A stretch of 64,000 nt of DNA from Neopusillimonas maritima (GCF_040930455.2 NZ_CP170494.1), one strand, 5' to 3'. Shown: positions 34,754 through 44,723, counted from the first letter of the stretch. The notes: generated by a model from the letters alone, not told the origin. Translations and numbers: made by a program.

Positions 34754-37168
34754 ATGGGCGACCCAGAAAATTCCATGGCACATACAAAAACACACGATAA
34801 CAGTCTTGCGCCAAGCGAAATTCGTCGAATAGACGCCTTTTGGCGCGCTTGCAATTATCTTTGCGCAGGAATGATCTATTTACGGGATAACCCTTTACTG
34901 CGGGAACCGTTGCAACCAGACCACATAAAAAAGCGATTATTGGGTCATTGGGGCTCGAGTCCCGGACAAACTTTTATTTGGGCGCATCTGAACAGAGTTA
35001 TTCAACTGAATGAACTCAATATGATTTATCTGTCGGGGCCAGGGCATGGTGCACCGGCGGTACTTGCGAATGCCTATCTTGAGGGGAGCTTTAGTGCCAT
35101 TCACCCCGAGGTATCGCTTAACGCAAGCGGTATGTTGGAACTCTTCCGTTCATTTTCGTTTCCGGGGAAATTGGGCAGCCATTGCACGCCGGAAATTCCT
35201 GGGTCGATTCATGAAGGCGGAGAGTTGGGCTATGTGCTGTCTCATGCATTTGGTGCAGCCTTTGATAATCCCGACCTTATTGTTACCGCAGTGGTTGGCG
35301 ATGGTGAGGCGGAAACCGGTCCGCTTGCCACGGCCTGGCACAGCAATAAGTTTTTGAATCCCATCCGTGATGGCGCCGTTTTGCCTATTTTGCATCTGAA
35401 CGGATACAAAATTGCCAATCCCACTATTCTTGCCCGCATTGGTAACGACGAGCTTACCCATTTAATGAAGGGGTACGGCTGGACACCGTTCTTTGTTGAA
35501 GGTGACGACCCGGTTGAAATGCATAAAAAAATGGCCGGCGTGCTAGACCAATGCATTGCAGCCATAAGAAAAATTCAACACCACGCAAAAGCAACAAACT
35601 CCCCGCAACGCGCGATATGGCCAATGATCGTCTTGCGCACGCCAAAAGGCTGGACGGGCCCCGATACGTTCAATCATCATCAAATTGAAGGGACATGGCG
35701 TTCGCACCAAGTGCCACTGGCCGATGTGCGCCAAGATCCAGCACAGTTAAAACTGCTCGAAGACTGGATGCGAAGCTATGATCCCGCCTCATTGTTCGAC
35801 AGTAACGGGGCTTTGTTACCAGCGATGCAAGCAGCAATGCCCCCACCCGCCCTGCGCATGAGTGCAAACATGCATGCCAATGGCGGGCGATTGCGGATGC
35901 CACTATTCATGCCGGACTTTAAGGAATATGGCGTTACAGTCGATCGCCCCGCCGTCATGCGTGTTTCACCTACCGCTGTTCTGGCCGCTTTCCTGCGCGA
36001 CATCATGCAACGTAACCCTAATAACTTTCGTTTGTTCAGCCCGGATGAGAATGCTTCGAACAAACTTGATGGGGTTTATGAAGTAACCGGAAAAACGTGG
36101 CTGGCAGATCGATATGCCTCAGATGACGATGGTGGCCATTTGTGCGCCGACGGTCGTGTCATGGAAATGCTCAGTGAACATACTTTGGAAGGCTGGCTCG
36201 AGGGCTATCTTTTAACCGGGCGACACGGCCTGTTCAACACCTATGAAGCCTTCGCCCATATTGTTGACTCCATGGTCAGTCAGCACGCGAAGTGGTTGGA
36301 CAAATCACGTTTGGAAGCGCGCTGGCGCGCACCCATTTCTTCGTTGAACATCCTTTTGTCGTCATTGGTGTGGCGCCAGGATCATAACGGTTTTACGCAT
36401 CAAGACCCGGGGTTTCTCGACGTGATAAGCAATAAAAGCGGTGACGTTACGCGAATTTATTTGCCGCCCGACGCCAACTGTCTGCTAAGTGTGGCAGATC
36501 ACTGCCTGCGCAGTGTGAACTACGTTAATGTCATCGTGGCCGACAAACAACCTCATTTGTCTTACTTAGGCATTGAAGAAGCGGCAACACATTGCGCCAA
36601 AGGCATTGGCATCTGGCCGTGGGCAAGCAGCGATGAAGGCCGGGAACCTGACGTCGTCATCGCCTGTGCGGGGGATATTGTGACTGCGGAGGCGTTGGCT
36701 GCGGTTGCCTTGCTGCGAACCCATGTTCCCGATCTGAAAATCAGATTTGTGAATGTGGTCGATTTATATCGCTTGCCACCCGACACCGATCATCCGCATG
36801 GCATGACCCATTCAGATTTCGATGCTCTTTTTACACGTAACAAACCGGTTATTTTCAGCTTTCACGGTTATCCCTGGTTAATTCATCGCTTCATTTATCG
36901 CCGGCATAATCATGCCAATTTCCACGTGCGTGGCTATCGCGAAAAAGGCAACATTAATACACCGCTGGAATTGGCTATCATGAATCAGATAGACCGCTAT
37001 CATCTGGCTATGGATGTGCTGAACTACGTACCACGCTTGCAGAATCAAACTTCACACTTTAAAGAGTGGCTTAAAGGGTGCCTGATCGATAGCGTAAACT
37101 ACGCGCACACAGAAGGAACCGATCGGCCCGAAATATCAGGCTGGACATGGCCGGAGCGCAAAGTTTGA
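34754..37168 (+). CDS. xfp: Xylulose-5-phosphate/fructose-6-phosphate phosphoketolase
   Basis: An 804-residue thiamine-diphosphate enzyme that cleaves xylulose 5-phosphate or fructose 6-phosphate with phosphate to acetyl phosphate plus glyceraldehyde 3-phosphate or erythrose 4-phosphate. The start at 34754 follows AAGGGGACA. LSGPGHGAPA, GSHCTPEIPGSIHEGGELGYVLSHA (shown in part) and the cofactor motif VVGDGEAETGPL are conserved; SFHGYPWLIHRFIYRR marks the C-terminal domain. It gives a carbon-saving route to acetate and ATP, useful when respiration is limited. No acetate kinase gene is beside it. The next gene overlaps its end. Confidence 0.94.
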   Translation: MGDPENSMAHTKTHDNSLAPSEIRRIDAFWRACNYLCAGMIYLRDNPLLREPLQPDHIKKRLLGHWGSSPGQTFIWAHLNRVIQLNELNMIYLSGPGHGAPAVLANAYLEGSFSAIHPEVSLNASGMLELFRSFSFPGKLGSHCTPEIPGSIHEGGELGYVLSHAFGAAFDNPDLIVTAVVGDGEAETGPLATAWHSNKFLNPIRDGAVLPILHLNGYKIANPTILARIGNDELTHLMKGYGWTPFFVEGDDPVEMHKKMAGVLDQCIAAIRKIQHHAKATNSPQRAIWPMIVLRTPKGWTGPDTFNHHQIEGTWRSHQVPLADVRQDPAQLKLLEDWMRSYDPASLFDSNGALLPAMQAAMPPPALRMSANMHANGGRLRMPLFMPDFKEYGVTVDRPAVMRVSPTAVLAAFLRDIMQRNPNNFRLFSPDENASNKLDGVYEVTGKTWLADRYASDDDGGHLCADGRVMEMLSEHTLEGWLEGYLLTGRHGLFNTYEAFAHIVDSMVSQHAKWLDKSRLEARWRAPISSLNILLSSLVWRQDHNGFTHQDPGFLDVISNKSGDVTRIYLPPDANCLLSVADHCLRSVNYVNVIVADKQPHLSYLGIEEAATHCAKGIGIWPWASSDEGREPDVVIACAGDIVTAEALAAVALLRTHVPDLKIRFVNVVDLYRLPPDTDHPHGMTHSDFDALFTRNKPVIFSFHGYPWLIHRFIYRRHNHANFHVRGYREKGNINTPLELAIMNQIDRYHLAMDVLNYVPRLQNQTSHFKEWLKGCLIDSVNYAHTEGTDRPEISGWTWPERKV

Positions 37169-38328
37169 GTACATTTTTGGTTTGGTTGATGGCGACCGCC
37201 ATTGGGGGAGCGGTAGCCAGTAATTATTATGCTCAACCCCTGCTGGATTCGATTGCAACAGAATATAGCGTCTCGTATGGCGCGGTTGGCATTATCGTTA
37301 CCGTCGCACAAATTGGTTACGGTATCGGTTTGTTATTGCTGGTTCCATTAGGCGATAAATTTGAGAAACGCAATCTCATTTGCATCATGACTCTGATTTC
37401 AGCCTCGGGGTTGCTCATTAGCGGCCTGTCACCCTCTTTACCATTTCTTTTATTGGGTACGGGCATCACCGCCCTGTTTTCCGTCGTCACCCAGCTACTG
37501 ATTCCTTTCGGTGCTCAGTTGGCACGCCCCGAAATGCGCGGCCGTATCGTCGGCGTGCTCATGAGCGGCTTGTTAATGGGCATCCTGCTTGGGCGTAGTG
37601 TCTCGGGCGGCTTATCTGCGTTTGGAAGCTGGCGAATTGTCTATTTTGTTGCCGCGGTATTCATGAGCCTGGTTGCGTTGCTGCTGTGGAAGTTATTGCC
37701 GCAACATCGCAACGAGAAGCAGGTTTCGTACGCTGAACTATTACTATCGGTGGGGCGACTTTTCGCCCAAGAGCCGGTTTTACGGTCTCGTTCCGTGATG
37801 GGCGCATTGTCGTTTGGTTTGTTTGCCTTGTTTTGGACACCACTTTCTTTCCTGCTCAGCGCCCCACCCTACGAATATTCCAATGCCGTTATTGGTTTAT
37901 TTGGTTTAACCGGCGCGGCCGGCGCAATTTCGGCGGGCTGGGCAGGCCGCCTGGCCGATAAAGGAAGGTCGAATTTAGCTGTTATCCTGGGTTTGGTCAT
38001 TATGCTGGGCTCATGGATTCCCCTTGGTTTTTCTCCTGTCTCCGTTATTGCGTTAGTTGTAGGTGTTATTTTTCTTGATTTTGCCGTGCAGTTGGTACAT
38101 GTAAGCAATATGAACACAATTATTAAATTGCACCCTGAACAACGCAGCCGACTGAACGCCGGCTATATGACGGCTTACTTCGTCGGTGGGGCAAGCGGTT
38201 CGTTCATCGCCGCGCATATTTATGAAGATTACGGCTGGTTGGGCATCACCTTAACCGGATTCGGCCTATCGCTATTAGCGCTAACGCTTGGCCTGAACGG
38301 TCTTCATCGGGAAAAGCGCAGCGCCTGA
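37147..38328 (+). CDS. MFS transporter
   Basis: A 393-residue major facilitator protein with about twelve helices and the cytoplasmic loop motif GDKFEKRN between helices 2 and 3. It resembles the drug/sugar efflux (DHA1, YdhP/AraJ-like) branch. The start at 37147 lies inside the end of xfp; a TTG at 37165 is an alternative that nearly removes the overlap. Close linkage suggests co-expression with phosphoketolase, perhaps for export of a product, but the substrate is unknown. Its 3' end overlaps copA by 25 bases, tail to tail. Confidence 0.83.
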   Translation: MAGAQSLSTFLVWLMATAIGGAVASNYYAQPLLDSIATEYSVSYGAVGIIVTVAQIGYGIGLLLLVPLGDKFEKRNLICIMTLISASGLLISGLSPSLPFLLLGTGITALFSVVTQLLIPFGAQLARPEMRGRIVGVLMSGLLMGILLGRSVSGGLSAFGSWRIVYFVAAVFMSLVALLLWKLLPQHRNEKQVSYAELLLSVGRLFAQEPVLRSRSVMGALSFGLFALFWTPLSFLLSAPPYEYSNAVIGLFGLTGAAGAISAGWAGRLADKGRSNLAVILGLVIMLGSWIPLGFSPVSVIALVVGVIFLDFAVQLVHVSNMNTIIKLHPEQRSRLNAGYMTAYFVGGASGSFIAAHIYEDYGWLGITLTGFGLSLLALTLGLNGLHREKRSA

Positions 38329-40559
38329 AAACGGCGCAAGCGCAACGCATTCGACACTACAAATACGCTCGACAAAGCCATTGCGCCTGCTGCAAATACA
38401 GGGGAAAGCAAGATACCATAGGCCGGGTACAATACCCCCGCCGCCACGGGCACCAACGCAGCGTTATAGACAAAAGCCCAGAACAAGTTTTGCCGGATAT
38501 TACGCATCGTGGCCTTGGAAAGTGCGATGGCATCGGGTACACCCATCAAATCGCCCGACATCAATACGACATCGGCTGCTTCCATGGCAACATCTGTGCC
38601 GGTCCCAATAGCAATCCCAACCTGCGCCTGGGCCAAGGCCGGTGCGTCGTTAATGCCGTCGCCAACGAACGCTACTGAACCATACTGCTCAAAAAGACGG
38701 CTGACAGCGTGAACCTTGCCGTCGGGTAAAACTTCCGCCACCACCTCGTCAATACTCAACTGGCGGGCAATTGCCTCAGCCGTGCGCTGGTTGTCGCCGG
38801 TAATCATGGCAACTTTCAACCCTAGCTGATGTAAAGCCGCAATGGCTTGCACAGTGTTCTCTTTCAAAGGATCGGCAACGGCGATAATGGCCGCCAAACG
38901 GCCATCTATTGAGGCATACATGGGTGTTTTACCCTCATTACCCAGTTTTTGCGCCGTCTCATTGAAAATACTCACATCCAACCCAAGCTTCTGCATGAAG
39001 CGATCGGCACCCACCGCCACCTTCATACCATTGGCTTGTGCCTGAACGCCATAGCCCGTCACGGATTCAAATTCCGTCAAATCGGGTAAGGACAATGACT
39101 TGTTCTTTGCTGCAGTGACAATAGCCTGCGCAATAGGGTGTTCTGAGCGCGATTCAACCGCCGCTACAAGGGCCAATACGTTTTCTTCGTTGAACTCATC
39201 TGCCACTACCAGGTCCGTTAAAACAGGTTTTCCCTGGGTCAGCGTGCCGGTTTTGTCCACCGCCACAACTTTCACGTCACGCAGCAGTTGCAATGCCTCG
39301 CCTTTACGAAACAACACACCAATTTGGGCGCCGCGCCCCGTTCCCACCATAATTGACGTTGGCGTAGCCAGGCCCATTGCGCACGGGCAGGCAATAATTA
39401 AAACCGCTACTGCATTCACCACAGCAAACGTAAGCGCCGGGCTGGGACCCCAAACGAACCAGATAACAAAAGTGAGCATGGCAATGCCCATGACGACAGG
39501 CACAAACCATAAATTGACGCGATCAACCAGCGCCTGAATGGGCAATTTTGCACCTTGCGCCTGCTGCACCATATGAATAATTTGTGCCAGTACGGTGTCT
39601 TTTCCAACGCTGACAGCCTGTACGCGTAATGCACCGGTCTGGTTCACCGTCCCCCCAACAACCTGAGTGTCGATGGATTTTTCAACCGGTACGGGCTCCC
39701 CGCTAATCATCGATTCATCAACAAAGCTATGCCCGTCTAGTACTTTGCCATCCACCGGAATACGTTCACCCGGGCGAATTTCCAGGGTGTCCCCCACCTG
39801 GACTTGGTCAATTGGTAGATCGGTAATGGTTCCGTTGCGCACAACCCGTGCGGTTTTGGCTTGCAAGCCCATTAAGTGTCGAATCGCCTGGGACGTGTTG
39901 CCTTTGGCGCGAGCCTCAAGGAAGCGTCCAAGTAAAATCAGCGTAACAATAACCGCCGCCGCTTCGAAATAAACGTTCACCGTTCCATCAGGTAACAGCG
40001 AAGGCATAAATGTGGCCACCACGGAATAAAGATAGGCTGCGGCCGTACCAACAGCCACCAATGAATTCATATCGGGTGCGGCCTTAAGCAAAGCCGGCAC
40101 GCCTAATAGATAAAAATGACGACCCGGCCCAACCAACACGGCGGTTGTAAGCACAAACTGAAGGAGCCAGCTATTTTGCGTGCCGATGGTGTTTGCGACC
40201 CAGTGGTGAAACGCCGGCACCAAATGTGCCCCCATTTCCAGAATGAATACCGGCAAGGTGAGCAATAAAGCAACCCACAGTTGCATGCGCAAGTGCGCCA
40301 CTTCCGCCTGCTGCCGATCTGCCAAATGATCGTCCCCTCCTTCCGACACGACCGCGGCCTGATAGCCCACTTTTTGAATCGCCTGAATGGCTTGCTGAAC
40401 CAATGACGCATCGGTTACGTCGATTTCGGCCCGTTCCGTTGCCAAATTAACATTCGCCTGTTCGACTCCGGGTAGTTTTTTCAGGACACGTTCAACACGA
40501 CCCACGCACGAAGCACAAGTCATGCCCTGCACGGACAAGCTGATATGACTGGATTTCAT
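38304..40559 (-). CDS. copA: Copper(I)-exporting P1B-type ATPase
   Basis: A 751-residue copper pump. A single N-terminal metal-binding domain (GMTCASC, about residue 15) is followed by eight helices, with the membrane copper site ACPCAMG. The phosphorylation loop DKTGT, SEHPIA and GDGINDAPA are all present. The start at 40559 follows GAGG and puts the metal-binding domain at the usual place. It exports Cu(I) to the periplasm. A CueR-type promoter stands directly upstream, matching the one before copZ. Confidence 0.96.
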   Translation of the reverse strand: MKSSHISLSVQGMTCASCVGRVERVLKKLPGVEQANVNLATERAEIDVTDASLVQQAIQAIQKVGYQAAVVSEGGDDHLADRQQAEVAHLRMQLWVALLLTLPVFILEMGAHLVPAFHHWVANTIGTQNSWLLQFVLTTAVLVGPGRHFYLLGVPALLKAAPDMNSLVAVGTAAAYLYSVVATFMPSLLPDGTVNVYFEAAAVIVTLILLGRFLEARAKGNTSQAIRHLMGLQAKTARVVRNGTITDLPIDQVQVGDTLEIRPGERIPVDGKVLDGHSFVDESMISGEPVPVEKSIDTQVVGGTVNQTGALRVQAVSVGKDTVLAQIIHMVQQAQGAKLPIQALVDRVNLWFVPVVMGIAMLTFVIWFVWGPSPALTFAVVNAVAVLIIACPCAMGLATPTSIMVGTGRGAQIGVLFRKGEALQLLRDVKVVAVDKTGTLTQGKPVLTDLVVADEFNEENVLALVAAVESRSEHPIAQAIVTAAKNKSLSLPDLTEFESVTGYGVQAQANGMKVAVGADRFMQKLGLDVSIFNETAQKLGNEGKTPMYASIDGRLAAIIAVADPLKENTVQAIAALHQLGLKVAMITGDNQRTAEAIARQLSIDEVVAEVLPDGKVHAVSRLFEQYGSVAFVGDGINDAPALAQAQVGIAIGTGTDVAMEAADVVLMSGDLMGVPDAIALSKATMRNIRQNLFWAFVYNAALVPVAAGVLYPAYGILLSPVFAAGAMALSSVFVVSNALRLRRFQALRFSR

Positions 40560-40597
40560 GGGAAACCTCGCAACAAACCAATAGAAGAGATTTGACC

Positions 40598-40628
40598 AGA
40601 ATAAACCTTCCCATTGTGACAAGGTCAA
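40598..40628 (-). promoter_or_regulatory. CueR-type promoter of copA
   Basis: Read on the minus strand: -35 TTGACC (40628-40623), a 19-base spacer, then -10 TATTCT (40603-40598). The over-long spacer contains a 21-bp dyad (40605-40625) with ACCTT and AAGGT outer arms, the layout recognised by CueR/MerR activators, which untwist a 19-20 base spacer. Copper-induced expression of copA by the nearby CueR is predicted. Confidence 0.82.
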
Positions 40629-40631
40629 GCG

Positions 40632-40766
40632 TCAGGTTGTCATACCGATACTGCTCATAATCCAACGCAGAACCAAAGCGAAAACCGTTAACGCCGCAAC
40701 CCCGCCGAACCACAACGCCACCAGCCACCCCAACCGTTTAAGCCATGGTTTACGCGCGTCTGACAT
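40632..40766 (-). CDS. Small cytochrome bd-associated membrane protein (DUF2474-type)
   Basis: A 44-residue protein starting MSDARKPWLKRLGWLVALW, with one hydrophobic helix (about residues 13-36) and a short tail ending SSIGMTT. The WLKRLGWLV opening and the final GM motif fit the DUF2474 family of tiny proteins found after cydAB of the cyanide-insensitive class. It lies 25 bases downstream of cydB on the same strand, the expected place. By analogy with CydX it may stabilise the oxidase, but that is inference. Confidence 0.75.
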   Translation of the reverse strand: MSDARKPWLKRLGWLVALWFGGVAALTVFALVLRWIMSSIGMTT

Positions 40767-40791
40767 CTTTATTCATTCCGGACTGATAACG

Positions 40792-41799
40792 TTAGTGATA
40801 ACCATCGCCTGGCCTTACTTTGCCCCGAAAAACATAATACGACCATGCCGTATACATAAGAATAAGTGGAATAATAAGCAACGCTCCCACAAGCGCAAAA
40901 CCTTGGCTTTGCGGTGGCGCGGCCGCATCCCAAATGGTGATGTCAGGCGGGATGATGTATGGCCAAACGCTGATACCCAGACCGCTATAACCCAGAAATA
41001 CCAGGCACAAGGTGAGCAGAAAAGGCCCTGCATGAGGCTGTTGCCCCAGTTGCCGCCAAGTAGCCCACGTCGCCAGCAAAACCAGAACCGGAACCGGCAT
41101 GAAGTAAAACAGGTTGGGCACAGCGAACCATCGATCGGCGATTTCGGGATGGCTAAGCGGTGTCCAGAGGCTGATTAGGCCAATGACCGCCAACACGGTA
41201 AGCAGGAGTGGCCGCGCAACGCGAATCATGTTTTCCTGCAACTTGCCGTCTGTTTTGAAAATCAGCCAGGTGCATCCCAGAAGCGCATAGGCAATAACCA
41301 GGCCGATTCCGGTAAATACGCTAAATGGTTTCAGCCATTCAAGTGCACCACCGGAATACGTGCGCTCAACCACGTGAACACCATCAATAAAACCACCCAA
41401 CGTGACGCCTTGGAAAAAAGCCGCACATATCGACCCGGCAATAAAACCTTTGTCCCACCAGTGCCTTCTTCTTTCAGATGCCTTGAATCGGAACTCAAAC
41501 GCCACGCCACGAAAAACCAGCCCTAAAAGCATGAATATCAGTGGCAACATGAAGGCATCAAGAATGACTGAATACGCCAGTGGAAACGCCGCCAGCAAGC
41601 CTGCCCCGCCCAAAACCAGCCAGGTTTCGTTGCCGTCCCAAACCGGTGCCACCGTATTCATCATGACATCGCGATCGGTTTTGTCTGGAAAAAACGGAAA
41701 CAAGATGCCGATACCGAGATCGAAACCATCAAGCACCACATACATGAAAACGCCAAACAGAATAATAATGGCCCACAACAAAGGTAAGTCGATACCCAT
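40792..41799 (-). CDS. cydB: Cytochrome bd ubiquinol oxidase subunit II
   Basis: A 335-residue membrane subunit of cytochrome bd, with about eight helices. The opening LPLLWAIIILFGVFMYVVLDGFDLGIG and WDGNETWLVLGG are conserved hallmarks. The gene starts within the cydA stop (TAATG overlap), giving translational coupling. With the short-Q-loop CydA next to it, it belongs to the cyanide-insensitive (CioAB) branch. It forms the heterodimer that reduces oxygen with quinol. Confidence 0.96.
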   Translation of the reverse strand: MGIDLPLLWAIIILFGVFMYVVLDGFDLGIGILFPFFPDKTDRDVMMNTVAPVWDGNETWLVLGGAGLLAAFPLAYSVILDAFMLPLIFMLLGLVFRGVAFEFRFKASERRRHWWDKGFIAGSICAAFFQGVTLGGFIDGVHVVERTYSGGALEWLKPFSVFTGIGLVIAYALLGCTWLIFKTDGKLQENMIRVARPLLLTVLAVIGLISLWTPLSHPEIADRWFAVPNLFYFMPVPVLVLLATWATWRQLGQQPHAGPFLLTLCLVFLGYSGLGISVWPYIIPPDITIWDAAAPPQSQGFALVGALLIIPLILMYTAWSYYVFRGKVRPGDGYH

Positions 41800-43229
41800 T
41801 ACTGGTCTCCGAAATGTGTGGAACGGTCATGCATCGCCGCCGATATCGGGCGCCGTGCGGTGGCAACCGGTTCTCCCGGCGACCCGGCGTCAGACGGCTC
41901 AGGCTTGGGTTCGTAGGGCTGCGGCCCTTTTGCAATGAGCTTTAACATGTACACAATGCCCGCGCCGAACACGAAAAAATACACCACTACAAAAAGCGCC
42001 AACGTCACGCCAAGTTCAATGGCCCCGTGAGGTGATACCGCGTCGGCCGTTCTCATGACGTTATAAACAACCCATGGCTGACGCCCTGTTTCCGTCGTGA
42101 ACCAGCCCGCAAGAATGGCAATCAACCCGGCCGGCCCCATGACAAGAGCGGCCTTATGCAAACGGGATGACTCGTACAGGCGCCCTCTCCATCGCGCCCA
42201 GTTCGCCCACACCGCCAAGGCGATCATCAGTAGCCCCAGGCCGACCATTACCCGGAAGGACCAGAACACAATCGGCACGAAAGGACGGTCTTCAGGAGGA
42301 AACTCTTTAAGGCTTTTGAACTGACCTTCCCATGAATGAGTAAGAATCAAACTCCCCAGGTGTGGAATCTCGAGAGCGAAACGATTGCGCTCCTCCTCCA
42401 TATCGGGCCAGCCGAACACAACCAGCGGCACGCCTTCACCCGGCTTGTTCTCCCAATGCCCTTCAATAGCGGCCAGCTTGGCCGGCTGGTGCTCAAGCGT
42501 ATTTAAACCGTGTTGATCACCGACCAGTGCCTGGATGGGCGCCACCAGCAAAAGCATGCCCATCGCCATGGAAAACATTTTCTTCACCGCCGCCGATTTG
42601 TTACCTTTCAGAAAGTGCCAGGCTGCCGAGGCGCCGACAAACAACGCAGTTGCAAGAAATGCGGCCAGCACCATGTGCGTGAGGCGATAGGGAAATGAAG
42701 GGTTGAAAATGACTGCCAGCCAGTCTACGGGAATGACACGGCCATCAACAATTTCATAACCGGCCGGCGTTTGCATCCAACTGTTGGAAGCAAGAATCCA
42801 GGTTGAGGAAATTAAGGTGCCCAGCGCCACCATAATAGTGGAGAAAAAATGCAGGCCAGGCCCGACGCGGTTCCAGCCGAACAGCATGACACCCAGAAAC
42901 CCGGCCTCCAGGAAGAAAGCCGTAAGCACCTCGTAAGCCAACAACGGACCGGTAATACTTCCGGCAAAGTCGGAGAAAAAGCTCCAGTTTGTGCCGAACT
43001 GATACGCCATAACCAGGCCCGACACGACACCCATCCCGAAATTAACCGAGAAGATTTTGATCCAGAAGTGGTAGAGATCGCGATACAGCGGGTTGCGGGT
43101 TTTCAGCCACAGCCCTTCCAATACCGCTAAATAGCTGGCCAGGCCAATGGTAATGGCGGGAAAGATAATGTGAAAAGATATCGTGAAAGCAAATTGAATC
43201 CGGGCCAGCAATAACGCATCGATATCCAT
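41799..43229 (-). CDS. cydA: Cytochrome bd ubiquinol oxidase subunit I, cyanide-insensitive type
   Basis: A 476-residue haem-bearing subunit. The N-terminal FHIIFPAITIG supplies a haem b595/d ligand histidine, HMVLAAFLATALF another histidine, and GRQPWVVYNVMRTADAVS the quinol-oxidase signature. The region between about residues 245 and 310 (Q-loop) is short, and the chain is some 45 residues shorter than E. coli CydA, which marks the CIO branch. Such oxidases give high-affinity or cyanide-, sulfide- and NO-tolerant respiration. I found no ANR box in the 88-base gap upstream. Confidence 0.95.
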   Translation of the reverse strand: MDIDALLLARIQFAFTISFHIIFPAITIGLASYLAVLEGLWLKTRNPLYRDLYHFWIKIFSVNFGMGVVSGLVMAYQFGTNWSFFSDFAGSITGPLLAYEVLTAFFLEAGFLGVMLFGWNRVGPGLHFFSTIMVALGTLISSTWILASNSWMQTPAGYEIVDGRVIPVDWLAVIFNPSFPYRLTHMVLAAFLATALFVGASAAWHFLKGNKSAAVKKMFSMAMGMLLLVAPIQALVGDQHGLNTLEHQPAKLAAIEGHWENKPGEGVPLVVFGWPDMEEERNRFALEIPHLGSLILTHSWEGQFKSLKEFPPEDRPFVPIVFWSFRVMVGLGLLMIALAVWANWARWRGRLYESSRLHKAALVMGPAGLIAILAGWFTTETGRQPWVVYNVMRTADAVSPHGAIELGVTLALFVVVYFFVFGAGIVYMLKLIAKGPQPYEPKPEPSDAGSPGEPVATARRPISAAMHDRSTHFGDQ

Positions 43230-43317
43230 CTCACACTCCAGGTTCCATCAAATAGCGGGCTTCACTTTAACCCATTTTAGCGGTGCCTTTATACCTTAAC
43301 GTACCTGACAAATGCCG

Positions 43318-44301
43318 TTACACCGAAGGCGGTTCGCGATGATGCGGTGTCGTGAAGTCGATGTCCGGCCCTTTTGGAACCACGCCGGTGGGATTAACGG
43401 TGGCGTGACTCTGGTAATAATGGTTTTTTATGTGTTTGAAATCAACGGTTTCGGCAACCCCGTGCCACTGATAGAGCTCACGCGTAAAGCCCCACAAATT
43501 GGGCATGTCGACAATACGCTTCAAATTACATTTGAAATGTCCGTGGTAAACAGGGTCGAAACGTACCAGTGTGGTAAACAACCGCCAGTCGGCTTCGGTG
43601 ATGCGATCACCCGTTAAATAACGCTGTCTCGACAAACGCAGCTCAAGCGACTCAAGCGCATCGAACAATTCCGTGACAGCCTCGTCGTAGGCATCTTGGG
43701 TGGTGGCAAACCCCGACCGATAGACACCATTGTTCACACTGTTGTATACCAACTCGTTAACCGCATTGATTTCCTGATGCAGATCAACTGGATAGTAATC
43801 CCCTTCCTTCGCACCAATATCATCGAATGCTGAATTGAACATACGGATGATTTCAGAGGACTCATTACTGACAATAACTTTCCTTTCTTTATCCCAAAGA
43901 ATGGGAATGGTGACCCGTCCGGTATAGTCGGGCTGCGTTAACGTATATAACTGATGCACGTAATCGCAATGATTAACCGTATCCGGCACAACGCCCTCAC
44001 CCGGTTCGAACGACCAACCTTGGCGCCCCATGAAAAAGTGCACAATCGAAATGTCGATCATGTTTTCCAGGCCCTTGAGCTTGCGGAAGATCAGCGTGCG
44101 ATGCGCCCAAGGGCACGCCAGCGAGACATATAAATGGTAACGCCCGGGTTCGGCTTTGAAGCCGCCCTCACCTGTTGGACCGGCAGCGCCATCGGCGGTC
44201 ACCCAATTGCGAAACTGCGCCTCAGTGCGAATAAACCGCCCGCCGGTTTTTTTGGTGTCATACCAATCGTCGTGCCACTTACCATCAACTAGTAAACCCA
44301 T
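43318..44301 (-). CDS. Glutathionyl-hydroquinone reductase (Xi-class GST)
   Basis: A 327-residue enzyme of the YqjG/ECM4/PcpF family. The catalytic cysteine is in SLACPWAHRTLIFRKLKGLE (about residue 63); W-S-F-E-P after MGRQG and the C-terminal WHGVAETVDFKHIKNHYYQSH are typical. It uses glutathione to strip glutathione from glutathionyl-hydroquinones, returning quinones to the reduced pool. Lying between the quinol oxidase genes and cueR, it may protect quinones when copper or redox stress produces adducts. Confidence 0.92.
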   Translation of the reverse strand: MGLLVDGKWHDDWYDTKKTGGRFIRTEAQFRNWVTADGAAGPTGEGGFKAEPGRYHLYVSLACPWAHRTLIFRKLKGLENMIDISIVHFFMGRQGWSFEPGEGVVPDTVNHCDYVHQLYTLTQPDYTGRVTIPILWDKERKVIVSNESSEIIRMFNSAFDDIGAKEGDYYPVDLHQEINAVNELVYNSVNNGVYRSGFATTQDAYDEAVTELFDALESLELRLSRQRYLTGDRITEADWRLFTTLVRFDPVYHGHFKCNLKRIVDMPNLWGFTRELYQWHGVAETVDFKHIKNHYYQSHATVNPTGVVPKGPDIDFTTPHHREPPSV

Positions 44302-44312
44302 TTTTTCTCCTG

Positions 44313-44720
44313 TTATTGCTTAATTTGTGCAGGCGGTTGTGCCAAATCTTCAAGAATGGGACATTCGGGTGAGTCGTCTCCGCCGCAACATTGGGCCAAC
44401 CGCTCCAACTCGTTGCGAATGGAAACCAAACGCGCGATGTCAGTGTCTAATTCCCGAATATACCCCTGCGCCAGTGCTTTTACGTCTTCGCTGCGACGAT
44501 TGCGGTTACGCCAGAGCTCAAGTAGTGTTTGAATTCGCTCAAGCGAGAACCCCAAATCGCGCGCTCGGCGAATAAAAATAAGTGTCTGAACATCAGTGGG
44601 ACCGTACCGCCGGTACCCCGAATCGGATCGGTCCGGGGGTTGAAGCAAACCCACTTGCTCGTAGTAGCGAATCATTTTTGCACTGATGCCCGATTGCTTT
44701 GCCGCCGCGCCGATGTTCAT
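44313..44720 (-). CDS. cueR: Copper-responsive MerR-family activator CueR
   Basis: A 135-residue MerR-type regulator. Its winged helix opens MNIGAAAKQSGISAKMIRYYE, a dimerisation helix follows, and the metal loop CCGGDDSPECPIL carries the two cysteines spaced as Cys112 and Cys120 of E. coli CueR. It senses Cu(I), Ag(I) or Au(I). It is divergent from copZ; two promoters in the window (copZ and copA) have its dyad and 19-base spacer. The Gly-Hyd reductase gene begins 11 bases downstream on the same strand. Confidence 0.94.
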   Translation of the reverse strand: MNIGAAAKQSGISAKMIRYYEQVGLLQPPDRSDSGYRRYGPTDVQTLIFIRRARDLGFSLERIQTLLELWRNRNRRSEDVKALAQGYIRELDTDIARLVSIRNELERLAQCCGGDDSPECPILEDLAQPPAQIKQ

Positions 44721-44723
44721 TGC

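Noticed and set aside
41402..41938. A 178-codon open frame antisense to cydB/cydA
   Set aside because: It lies wholly opposite two strongly conserved genes, has no family features and no ribosome-binding site; it is a shadow frame.
43230..43317. ANR box upstream of cydA
   Set aside because: A TTGAT is present on the minus strand, but the second half-site does not match, so oxygen control of cydAB cannot be claimed from sequence.
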